Shown in pieces: positions 15,506 through 23,336 of a stretch of 58,280 bases of DNA (within the stretch, counting starts at the first letter, position 1; the number at the start of each line of letters is the position of its first letter). Source of the stretch: CAYUMU01 sp964445985 (GTDB lineage Bacteria; Planctomycetota; Planctomycetia; Pirellulales; S012-138); assembly GCA_964445985.1 (NCBI GenBank), contig CAYUMU010000034.1, forward strand, positions 1 through 58,280, read 5' to 3'. The notes under the pieces were generated by a model that did no database searches, was not told the DNA's origin, and was given only the letters and a program-made list of their open reading frames with translations. A program made the translations under genes and the position numbers.

Positions 15506-16273
15506 TTACCGCAAGGTGGCGCTGGCGGGGTTCCAACCCACGACGGGAGTGTTCTTTTTGACCAGGTAGACTTCGACGCGCCGATTCCACCTGCGCTCGT
15601 CGGGCGATTCGTTCGACGCCACGGGTTGGTGTTCCCCCTGGCCCTGCACGGTGACTTGGGCCGCAGGCACGCCGGCGGCCTGTAAGAAGTCGGAAACCGA
15701 ATTGGCCCTGGCGGTGCTGAGGTGGAAATTGTTACCCCAGATGTCGCTGCCGGGCTTCTTGGTCACGCTGCGATCGTCGGTATGGCCCACGATGACCACC
15801 CGCAATTCGTCGCCGTGTTGCCTGACCAGGTTGGCAACATCGGAGAGCACGGCCTCGGTGGTGGGGCGCAGGTGGGCTTTGCCACTATCAAACAGCAGTT
15901 CTTCCTGCACCCGCAACGAATCGGTGACCGAGTCGTATTCGAAGGACGGGTGGCTTTGGGCCAAGGTGGAAAGGTCGGCGCCATATTGGCTACCGAATCG
16001 GCCGCCTAACCCATCGCGCCGAGGCCGCGCGCCTGCCAGGCTACGCGAGCGCTCGTCTATCAGGCCTTGCTCGGCGAGCCGCTGGCCTTCGATGGCCGAC
16101 GAGAGCCGCAGGCTGAGCTCTTCACTTTCTTTCTGCAGCGCAAGCACTTGCTGGCCGAGTGCCTTATTCTGCTCTTGCAGGGCGAGCGCCTTCTTCTTGC
16201 TAGCGCAACCTACGACGAGCGCGCACAGCAGGCCCAAAATGGCCAACCGTTTGCCATGCATTACGCAGTTCAT
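15506..16273 (-). CDS. OmpA-family peptidoglycan-binding lipoprotein
   Basis: The 255-residue product has a lipoprotein signal: AILGLLCALVVGCASKK, with the lipobox LVVGC at residues ~19-23. A helical coiled-coil part follows at ~28-75 (ALQEQNKALGQQVLALQKES), then the OmpA-like domain at ~115-240: LLFDSGKAHLRPTTEAVLSD, VIVGHTDDRS, then NNFHLSTARANSVSDFL and ERRWNRRVEVYLV. The Asp and Arg of this fold bind the diaminopimelate of peptidoglycan, so the protein should tie the outer membrane to the wall. This layout resembles Pal or MotB-type proteins, but the lipobox argues against a stator. Its ATG overlaps the TGA of the small upstream gene (ATGA), and that gene in turn follows the anchored HTH gene, suggesting one operon. 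Confidence 0.88.
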   Translation of the reverse strand: MNCVMHGKRLAILGLLCALVVGCASKKKALALQEQNKALGQQVLALQKESEELSLRLSSAIEGQRLAEQGLIDERSRSLAGARPRRDGLGGRFGSQYGADLSTLAQSHPSFEYDSVTDSLRVQEELLFDSGKAHLRPTTEAVLSDVANLVRQHGDELRVVIVGHTDDRSVTKKPGSDIWGNNFHLSTARANSVSDFLQAAGVPAAQVTVQGQGEHQPVASNESPDERRWNRRVEVYLVKKNTPVVGWNPASATLR

Positions 16274-16443
16274 GATTCGACTCCTTTCGAACCTTCGCTA
16301 CCGGTGTCTGCCGCGGCCAAGTGCAAAGCAGACATCGCCTGCGGCAAGCCATCTTGAGCGTACCGCAAGTAATCCGGTGGCAAATCGGCCAGGGAAAGGC
16401 CGTTGCTGATCTGTTCAAGCTCGGCAAGTTTGGGGAAATCCAT
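16270..16443 (-). CDS. 57-residue protein of unknown function
   Basis: The product MDFPKLAELEQISNGLSLAD, then LPPDYLRYAQDGLPQAMSAL, is short, acidic and soluble. It is likely real: its stop overlaps the next ATG, it sits 22 bases after the preceding stop, and a GGCGGG-like ribosome-binding site precedes ATG 16443. A longer version from ATG 16512 would overlap the preceding gene by 47 bases and is less likely. Its place between a membrane-anchored HTH protein and an envelope lipoprotein suggests a small accessory factor, but no function can be given. Confidence 0.5.
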   Translation of the reverse strand: MDFPKLAELEQISNGLSLADLPPDYLRYAQDGLPQAMSALHLAAADTGSEGSKGVES

Positions 16444-16465
16444 CCCGCCGAAATCAATTCCGTGA

Positions 16466-17812
16466 CTATTTTTCAAACATGTCGACAATTCCGCCCATAA
16501 TGCTGGCGGCAATGGGGCTGGGGTTTTCCCAACTCCACATGTATCTCAGCATTTCGTACATCATCATGCCGGTGGTGGCCAGCACCAGGAACGCCAGGCA
16601 GAGGAACAAGATGCTGCCAATGCCGTAACGTCCTTCGGGTTGCGCCATGGCCGGCGCCATCATGGGAGCGGCTCCGGCCAGCGGGCCACCCATCGCCGGT
16701 TGCGGCCCCGCCGTAAAGGCTGGCTGCGCGCCAAACGAATCCATCCCTTGAATATCTTCGCCCAACAGGGTTGCGGCGTTTTCGTCAAATGGTTCTTCGG
16801 CGTCGAGGGCGATGACCTGCGAACCGCTGGCATCGGACTCGTCGCCTTCTACCTCGAGCATGGGCGTGAGCAGGAAGTCATCGTCGGCGACTTCTTCCAA
16901 GTCTTGCATCCCGCCCAGGGTCTGGTCGCTTCCCAGGTCGCCCAGCGGTTCTTCCAGCGACAGGCCACTGTCGGCCGCGGCCGCCAGGTTGATGCCGCTG
17001 TCGGCAATGTCGGTTCCGGTTCCACTGCCGCCTAGCACCAGGTCGCTGTCGTCGTCTTCATCGCCAGCCAGATTGATGGTGCTTTCGGCGGAACCTTCTT
17101 CTTCAATCAGGCCGCCGGCCGTGGAATCCGAAAGTGTAAAGTCGTCGTCGAGTTCGAGTTCGAGTTCTTGGCCGAGCAGTTTGACATCGCTCTCCGGCAA
17201 CCGCACGGTTTGATCGCCGATGCTGGTTGTCACCGGCTCATCGTCCGGCTCCAAAGCAATATCGCTGAAGCCAAAATCATCGTCGGCCGCCAGTTCCAGG
17301 TCGCTGTCGCCTTCCGATACACTTTCGAGCGGGTCGTGCTTGGTTTCAGGTTCGCCCGAAGCCACCAGTTTAAGGTCGCTGTCGATGCCTGAGCCAATTT
17401 CGCTGGGGATTAACGACAGGCCACTATCGCCGGCTAGTTCCAGGTCGCTGGAGTCGCCACCCAACTCAATTTGAATATCTGCTTCATCTTCGGGCTCTCC
17501 CGCCTTGCCGATGACGGTGCTCGACATGCTGGAAGACGGCCCTACAAAAATGTCGCTCAGGAGGACCGAGTCGGTTTCGCGGCTCTCTTCGTCATCCAGG
17601 GAGATGGGCAAGTCGATCACGCTGCTGCCCATGCCCGAAGTGCTGCCCGCGAATTTGTCTCGGTAACGCTCCACTTCGTCACGTTTGAATTTCCACACGC
17701 TGCCATCGCGGACACCAAAAATATCGCGGTCTTCGCGCAGCCGGTTCAACTCATCGGTGCTAATGCCAAGGATTGAGGCGGCCTCTTCCATGCTAATCAA
17801 ATTCTGAGCCAT
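16466..17812 (-). CDS. Membrane-anchored helix-turn-helix protein with long acidic repeat region
   Basis: The 448-residue product begins with an excisionase/MerR-like DNA-binding fold (ISMEEAASILGISTDELNRL, then DGSVWKFKRDEVERYRDKFA) in residues 1-56. Residues ~60-330 are strongly acidic and carry a recurring S-D-L-x-L-A/V pattern (DSSDLELAGDSGLSLIPSEI; GDSDLELAADDDFGFSDIAL) that looks like a stretched, disordered linker. A hydrophobic segment near residues 398-420 (GSILFLCLAFLVLATTGMMM) should cross the membrane close to the C-terminus. I infer a tail-anchored protein whose N-terminal DNA-binding domain faces the cytoplasm. The ATG at 17812 is preceded by GGAG. It heads the minus-strand set with the 57-residue gene and the OmpA lipoprotein. 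Confidence 0.8.
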   Translation of the reverse strand: MAQNLISMEEAASILGISTDELNRLREDRDIFGVRDGSVWKFKRDEVERYRDKFAGSTSGMGSSVIDLPISLDDEESRETDSVLLSDIFVGPSSSMSSTVIGKAGEPEDEADIQIELGGDSSDLELAGDSGLSLIPSEIGSGIDSDLKLVASGEPETKHDPLESVSEGDSDLELAADDDFGFSDIALEPDDEPVTTSIGDQTVRLPESDVKLLGQELELELDDDFTLSDSTAGGLIEEEGSAESTINLAGDEDDDSDLVLGGSGTGTDIADSGINLAAAADSGLSLEEPLGDLGSDQTLGGMQDLEEVADDDFLLTPMLEVEGDESDASGSQVIALDAEEPFDENAATLLGEDIQGMDSFGAQPAFTAGPQPAMGGPLAGAAPMMAPAMAQPEGRYGIGSILFLCLAFLVLATTGMMMYEMLRYMWSWENPSPIAASIMGGIVDMFEK

Positions 17813-17872
17813 GAGCGTCTCCGGTGAACTCTTCCCTGGGGGCAGCTTGCGCCCCCCGGGTTCGGAGGAGCG

Positions 17873-18214
17873 CTAAGGGTGTTCCAACATCAGGCGTATT
17901 TCCCGCGGCAGGGGATTCACGCCATTGTAATCAGCCAACTGCAAATCCCAATGAATTTGCCGCACACATCGGAGCGAAACCACGCCCGTGAGCGAATCCA
18001 CGTGATACACGCTCATGACCCGCAGTTTGGGGTCGAGCACCAACAGTTGCTGGTGCTTGTCGCCCGCGCCGGGAATCAAGTGGGTAATCAGTTCCGATGG
18101 CCAAGGCCCGCCAGCAGTGGGCTGCGCCATGGCCGGTTTCCCCTGGGGGAAGTATTCCGCGAGTGCGGTCACGAGACCTGCAGCCAAAACGGCCGCGACC
18201 ATCGCATTCCGCAT
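17873..18214 (-). CDS. Small exported protein of unknown function
   Basis: From ATG 18214 the product has 113 residues: a signal-like N-terminus (MRNAMVAAVLAAGLVTALAE), then a Pro/Gly-rich linker and a compact beta-rich part (HQQLLVLDPKLRVMSVYHVD, SLTGVVSLRCVRQIHWDLQL) ending REIRLMLEHP. GAGGTG lies six bases before this ATG, which sets the start; an upstream TTG frame gives no signal peptide. The mature part of about 85 residues recalls a single domain that in planctomycetes is often found next to envelope genes, but I do not recognise a named family. It is 60 bases upstream of the HTH gene on the same strand and may be the first gene of that set. Confidence 0.65.
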   Translation of the reverse strand: MRNAMVAAVLAAGLVTALAEYFPQGKPAMAQPTAGGPWPSELITHLIPGAGDKHQQLLVLDPKLRVMSVYHVDSLTGVVSLRCVRQIHWDLQLADYNGVNPLPREIRLMLEHP

Positions 18215-18665
18215 AAAGCACCTCGGGCTTATGGGATAGGACCGGTCGCGGACCTCCTTATATTCTAGGAGGGCCACAACCCAGTTCAAGGAAAAACTAC
18301 CGTGGCCGCAAGGCTTTCCCGCCCTGCGCAACCAGTACAACCAATACTCCGCGGGGATTCCCGCTCGCTTGAGAAAGGCGGGCGGAGAATATCGATCGCC
18401 AACCGCACCGGCAAGATCAGTTCAAATTTTGCTCAAGTTTGTGCTTGAACCAGCCGGGGCACCCAGTCGCCTCGGCTTTCCCATGTTGCGCCGGCGTGCC
18501 TTTTTCGGTGTTTCCTCGAATTTATCCCTACCAGGTAAGCCGTGACTGGGAGGGATGCTGACAGCGCATCCGCGAAATAGCTGCAAGGGGGCCGCTCGCT
18601 TGCTACTATCGGGGTTAGAGCGTCTGCCACCCCCAATTCGACCTCGTTGTCTGACCGGATCGCCC
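18215..18665. other. Divergent intergenic region, 451 bases
   Basis: This lies between the small exported protein (minus) and the DUF1501 gene (plus), so it should hold two promoters. Near 18422-18452 a direct and inverted TTCAA/TTGAA-rich stretch stands out, but no convincing promoter pair, terminator or RNA gene was seen. The open frames here are not coding-like. Confidence 0.4.
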
Positions 18666-20171
18666 ATGTCGTCGAATTTTCCGCCGAGTTGGCCTGCCTT
18701 GCACCGCTCGCGGCTGAGCACCCGCCGGCAGTTTCTGAGCGCCTCGGGCTTGAGTTTGGGAGCGATTGCCTATGGTTCGTTACTGGGCTGCCCGGCCAAT
18801 GCCCACGAAAAAGGGGGGGCCGACCATCCGGCAGATGCGGCGAACCGTCCCCTGGCGGCCAAGTCGCCGCCGCGCGCAGCCCAGGCTCGGCGGGTGATTT
18901 ATCTGCACATGTCGGGCGCGCCCCCACAGCATGAGCTGTTCGACTACAAGCCCAAGCTGATCGAGCATCACCTGGAGCCATGCCCCGAGTCGCTGCTAAA
19001 GAATCAGCGATTTCCCTTCATCAAGGGCCACCCCCAATTGTTGGGCACACCCTACAAATTCCGGCAGCATGGGCAATCGGGGGCCTGGATCAGCGAGTTA
19101 TTGCCGGGACTGAGTGGGCATGCCGACGATATTGCCATTGTGAAGAGCATGCACACCACGCAGTTCAATCATGCTCCCGCGGAGATGTTCCTGTTCACGG
19201 GCTCGCCGCGTTTTGGCGGGGCATCGCTGGGAAGCTGGCTGACCTATGGCCTGGGGTCCGATAACGAAAACCTGCCCGGCTTTGTGGTCTTACTGAGTGG
19301 TGGAACCGACCCCACCGGAGGCAAGAGCTTATGGGGCAGCGGCTTCCTGCCCTCGGTTTACCAGGGCGTGCAATGCCGTTCGACGGGCGAACCCATCTTG
19401 TACGTGAACAACCCGGCCGGCATGAATCGCGATGTTCGCCGTCGCAGCCTCGACACGCTTCGCGACCTTAACCAGCAGGAATTGGAGCACTTTGGCGACC
19501 CGGAGACGTCTGCCCGCATCGACCAGTACGAATTGGCGTTCCGCATGCAGATGGCCGTTCCCGAAGTGATGGATATCAACCGCGAGCCGCAACACACCTT
19601 GGAGGCCTATGGCGCGCAGCCCGGCCAGGCCTCGTTTGCCAACAATTGCCTACTAGCCCGGCGGTTGATTGAGCAGGGAGTTCGCTACGTGCAACTGTTC
19701 GACTGGGGTTGGGATATCCACGGCACCAATCAAAGCAACGACATCGTGCATGAGCTGCCACGAAAGTGCCAGGAGACGGATCGCCCAATCGCCGCCTTGC
19801 TAACCGACCTTAAGCAACGCGGATTACTGGAAGACACCCTGGTGGTGTGGGGCGGGGAGTTTGGGCGGACTTCAATGAACGAAGCCCGCAACGGTTCCAA
19901 GTTTTTGGGCCGCGATCATCACCCGCATTGCTTTACGCTATGGCTCGCAGGCGGCGGTGTGAAGGGAGGCATCACCCATGGCGAGACGGACGAACTTGGC
20001 TACTTTATCCAGAGCGATCCGGTAGGGATCCACGATCTGCAGGCCACGCTGCTGCACCTGCTCGGTTTTGATCCCCACCGCTTCAGCCATCCTTATCAAG
20101 GACTGGAGCAACGCCTGATTGGCCCCGAAGGCACGGCCAAGATCCAGACGGCGCTGCTCGCCAAGGGCTGA
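18666..20171 (+). CDS. DUF1501 protein with Tat signal
   Basis: The 501-residue product has a twin-arginine signal (STRRQFLSASGLSLGAIAYG at residues 20-39) and is probably exported. The DUF1501 features follow: RRVIYLHMSGAPPQHELFDYK near residues 77-97, HADDIAIVKSMHTTQFNHAP near 150, GGKSLWGSGFLPSVYQGVQC near 215, VRYVQLFDWGWDIHG near 335, and VVWGGEFGRTSMNEA near 395, ending with RDHHPHCFTLWLAGGGVKGG. This family is very large in planctomycetes, belongs to the alkaline-phosphatase-like superfamily and is thought to act as exported hydrolases such as sulfatase relatives; no substrate is known. Usually a DUF1549/DUF1553 gene is adjacent, but none is here. The start is the ATG just before the signal; an upstream frame extension lacks support. 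Confidence 0.9.
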   Translation: MSSNFPPSWPALHRSRLSTRRQFLSASGLSLGAIAYGSLLGCPANAHEKGGADHPADAANRPLAAKSPPRAAQARRVIYLHMSGAPPQHELFDYKPKLIEHHLEPCPESLLKNQRFPFIKGHPQLLGTPYKFRQHGQSGAWISELLPGLSGHADDIAIVKSMHTTQFNHAPAEMFLFTGSPRFGGASLGSWLTYGLGSDNENLPGFVVLLSGGTDPTGGKSLWGSGFLPSVYQGVQCRSTGEPILYVNNPAGMNRDVRRRSLDTLRDLNQQELEHFGDPETSARIDQYELAFRMQMAVPEVMDINREPQHTLEAYGAQPGQASFANNCLLARRLIEQGVRYVQLFDWGWDIHGTNQSNDIVHELPRKCQETDRPIAALLTDLKQRGLLEDTLVVWGGEFGRTSMNEARNGSKFLGRDHHPHCFTLWLAGGGVKGGITHGETDELGYFIQSDPVGIHDLQATLLHLLGFDPHRFSHPYQGLEQRLIGPEGTAKIQTALLAKG

Positions 20172-20218
20172 CGGTCGGCATTCCCCAGCTCAATCCGGGG
20201 CCAAAGTCGTCCACGCTT

Positions 20219-22846
20219 CTACTGGGAGTATTCTTCGTCGAGCGAGGCGTCTTCCGAGTCGTAGTCGTCGCCTTCGTACTCCTCATCTTCAGTTTCGTCT
20301 TCCTCGGTTTCGTCGTCGTACGAATCCTCGACCTCAACGTCGCGGTGCGTTCTCGGCAGCTTGCTGGCAGTCTTCTTTGCCGGCGTTTCCTGGTGCGGCT
20401 TGAGCACCAGCCGGTTCCGCGGTTTGGTTTGGGGAGGCGCTGCCTCGGCCTCGCGGGCAGCCATCCACTCCTCGACAGAAATCAGCACTTCGCGGGCTTG
20501 CGAACCGTTGTAGGGCCCCACCAGGCCATCATCGGCCATGAAATCGATCAGACGCGCCGCGCGGCCGTAGCCAATCCCGAGCGACCGCTGCAGCAACGAC
20601 ACGCTGCCGCGGCCTTCTCGCAGCACAATCTCGACAGCGTCGTAATACATTTCGTCCTTTTGCCCACTGGCGCCGGGGCTCGCGCCGCCGGCTTCTTGCT
20701 CGTCGCGGGTGGGGAGCGCAATGAGTTCTTCGACAAACTGCGGCTCGGTGGCGGACAGGAACTCCACCACGTCGTGGATTTCTTCGTCGCTTACATAGGC
20801 GCCTTGGCCGCGGAGCAGCATGCTGGTGCCTGGCCAGAGGAAAAGCATATCGCCGTTGCCCAGCAACTTGTCGGCGCCCATCTCGTCGAGGACCACGCGA
20901 CTATCGACGCGGCTGGCCACCTGGAACGAAATTCGGGCAGGCAAGTTGGATTTGATCAGACCCGTGATGACATCGACCGTGGGCTTCTGCGTGGCGAGAA
21001 TCAAATGGATGCCCACCGCCCGGCTCTTTTGGGCCAGGCGAATGATGTGGCTTTCCACTTCTTTGGGCGCGGTCATCATCAGGTCGGCCATTTCGTCGGC
21101 CACGATCACAATGTATGGCAGGTGCGTGGGGATGGCTGCCCGCTCTTCCTCGGTTTGCGGCTGCAACCGTTCATAGATTTCTTCTTCTCCCAATTGGTTG
21201 AACACCGACATATGCCGAACACCTGCCCGCATGAGCAGCGTGTAGCGCTCCTCCATTTTGTCGACGGCCCAGGCGAGGATGGCCTCGGCCTTTTTCATGT
21301 CGGTCACCACGGGGTGCATCAGGTGCGGCAGCCGGGCATAGGGTGTGAGTTCGACCATTTTGGGATCGATGAGCAACATCTTCACTTCATCGGGCCGGCG
21401 CGTCATGAGCATCGACATGATGATGGTGTTCAAGCATACGCTTTTGCCGGTCCCCGTTCGGCCTGCGATCAGCAAGTGAGGCAGCGTGGTGAGATCGACC
21501 ACCATGGCGTTGCCCGAAACGTCATCCCCCAGAAATATCGGGATCCGCATTTTGTCGGAATTGCTGGTCGACTGCTCCATAACTTCGCGGAGGCGGACAA
21601 GTTGCCGCTCGGAGTTGGGAACCTCGATTCCAACGGTATTTTTTCCAGGAATGGGCGCTACCACGCGGACACTCGGCACTCGCAGGGCCACGGCAATATC
21701 GTCGGCCAGGCTGGTGATCTTGCTGAGCCGCAAACCCGGCTCCAGTTCGACTTCGTATTGAGCGATGACAGGACCGGTCTCAACTTCTACCACTTTGATA
21801 TTCAGGCCAAAATTCTGAAAGGTATTTTCCAGTTGCAGGGCTTTTTGACGGACCTCTTGTTCTTGCTGATCGTAGGAAAATGGCTCGGCATCGACCAAGA
21901 GATCCATCGGCGGCAGCTCAAACTCCGTGTGGTCGCTGCGCTTGCTGGCTTCCTCAATTTCTTTCATCACCGCTTCACGTTCGCTGCTCTTGCTGCGACG
22001 GTTCTTGACGCGGAAAGCTCCGGCGATGCGTTTGGCCATGCTCGGCGCATCGTCCTCTTCTTCCTCTTCGTCCCCTTCTTCGGCCGCCGCTTCTTCCTTC
22101 AGGCTGGCTTTCGTCTTGATCTTGGCGGTGGTCGCGTCGGCAGCGATCTGTTCGGTGTCGAGTGTTTCCACATCGGCGTTCTTCTTACCGCGAGTGCGGC
22201 GGCTCTTGACCGGCGGGGAAGCGTCCTCCGCGACTTCGTCGGCTTCGGCCCGTTGCCGGCGAACGGTGCCCACCAGTTTGCCCGCGCCTTTCGCGGAAGT
22301 GCGGAGCGACCAGCTGGCTACCTGTAGGACTGCGTAATCGGTGCAGAGCAGCATGCCGCCCACGATGGCGCTGGCCACCAGAATGTAGGCGCCGGCGCGA
22401 GCGAAGAACATTTCCAACAGGCCGCTGCCCGTCGCACCCAAATAGCCGCCGGGACCAATCACGCTGCCCGGAGCGCCACTTTCCACGGCCAGGGCTGCCA
22501 AAGTGCAGATCCCCCACAGTGCGAGCAGCCAGCCAATCAGCCGCACGTTCGCCTCGGTGATCGTCTGTCGCGTGAGCAAATAGAAATTGAGCACCAGCGA
22601 CGAGATGGCAACAAACCAAGCGCCCCACCCGAAAGCATCGAAAAGGATGGCCGAAGCCATGGCGCCAAGCCGACCGCAGGCATTGCCATAACTGGCCGCC
22701 GCGGGATGCACGAGCGATGTGCTCGGGTCGGAGGGGTGGAAGGTGACCAGCGAAATGGCGACGAAAATATTGAATGCCAGAAAGCCAAGCGCGAACAAGT
22801 CGCGTGGCAATTGGCGAACCGCTTCGTTAGATGTAGCAGCAGGCAT
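20219..22846 (-). CDS. ftsK: FtsK/SpoIIIE-type DNA translocase
   Basis: The protein pumps DNA at the division septum so that chromosome ends are resolved before closure. The 875 residues comprise four or five N-terminal membrane segments (residues ~15-180: LFALGFLAFNIFVAISLVTF, then AGAYILVASAIVGGMLLC), a charged linker with a long glutamate run, and the motor domain. Walker A is AGRTGTGKSVCLN near residue 470, and Walker B lies around YIVIVADEMADLMMT. The gamma winged-helix domain (GYGRAARLIDFMADDGLVGP) follows near 760. Unlike E. coli FtsK the protein continues with ~80 residues ending in an acidic tail of Asp/Glu/Tyr. The start at 22846 (MPAATSNEAVR) avoids 47 upstream residues with no family match. 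It converges with the DUF1501 gene, 47 bases apart. Confidence 0.92.
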   Translation of the reverse strand: MPAATSNEAVRQLPRDLFALGFLAFNIFVAISLVTFHPSDPSTSLVHPAAASYGNACGRLGAMASAILFDAFGWGAWFVAISSLVLNFYLLTRQTITEANVRLIGWLLALWGICTLAALAVESGAPGSVIGPGGYLGATGSGLLEMFFARAGAYILVASAIVGGMLLCTDYAVLQVASWSLRTSAKGAGKLVGTVRRQRAEADEVAEDASPPVKSRRTRGKKNADVETLDTEQIAADATTAKIKTKASLKEEAAAEEGDEEEEEDDAPSMAKRIAGAFRVKNRRSKSSEREAVMKEIEEASKRSDHTEFELPPMDLLVDAEPFSYDQQEQEVRQKALQLENTFQNFGLNIKVVEVETGPVIAQYEVELEPGLRLSKITSLADDIAVALRVPSVRVVAPIPGKNTVGIEVPNSERQLVRLREVMEQSTSNSDKMRIPIFLGDDVSGNAMVVDLTTLPHLLIAGRTGTGKSVCLNTIIMSMLMTRRPDEVKMLLIDPKMVELTPYARLPHLMHPVVTDMKKAEAILAWAVDKMEERYTLLMRAGVRHMSVFNQLGEEEIYERLQPQTEEERAAIPTHLPYIVIVADEMADLMMTAPKEVESHIIRLAQKSRAVGIHLILATQKPTVDVITGLIKSNLPARISFQVASRVDSRVVLDEMGADKLLGNGDMLFLWPGTSMLLRGQGAYVSDEEIHDVVEFLSATEPQFVEELIALPTRDEQEAGGASPGASGQKDEMYYDAVEIVLREGRGSVSLLQRSLGIGYGRAARLIDFMADDGLVGPYNGSQAREVLISVEEWMAAREAEAAPPQTKPRNRLVLKPHQETPAKKTASKLPRTHRDVEVEDSYDDETEEDETEDEEYEGDDYDSEDASLDEEYSQ

Positions 22847-23336
22847 GGACGATTCTCGCCGCGAGAGCCAGTGGCTTGCCCTGGAGTTTCTACCGCTAGC
22901 GGCTGCGCAATGGCGACCGCTAAGGAGAAGTTTCCCCGGAGGGCGTGACAGCGTCCATGCTCGACAACTTTCCTTCATCGAGTTCATCGTCAGTTGCGTG
23001 CAGAAAAATCCAGAATCGCGGCTTGTGCCGGATTTGGTTGCCGAAAGGTCTCAGTCCCCCCCGTCGGCAAACTTTATCAATCGGCCAGTAGTTGGCTCAG
23101 GAGCGGCCGGCAAGACGGGGCGGCAACTGCCCTGGCTCGGTGTCTGTGCGAGTTTTCGGACGATTCGGCGATTTTGCGTCACCGGCCTGACATTGACGAA
23201 TTGCCGCCGATAAACGATAGGGTTCCATTTGCCGGGAACCCGTGGCGAAGCTACGCGCCCACCTCGGCGAAAGCACAATCAGCACCCGAACACCTGGTGG
23301 CACACCCAGCTCCCCGGCGCGCTCCGGTTCGTGGTC
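22847..23336. other. Divergent intergenic region, 490 bases
   Basis: This separates ftsK (minus) from the TPR protein gene (plus), so both promoters are expected here. No clear promoter, hairpin or RNA gene was recognised. Frames crossing it extend the neighbouring genes upstream but lack coding-like composition, and they include long Pro/Arg-rich runs. Confidence 0.35.

Noticed and set aside
15192..15590. 132-codon minus-strand frame with a hydrophobic run between two genes
   Set aside because: It overlaps the OmpA gene in another frame and has an Arg/Pro-rich composition; the hydrophobic part alone is not enough.
20345..22327. 660-codon plus-strand open frame opposite ftsK
   Set aside because: It mirrors the ftsK codons, has no family motif or ribosome-binding site and sits under a clear essential gene; GC-rich third positions create such antisense frames.
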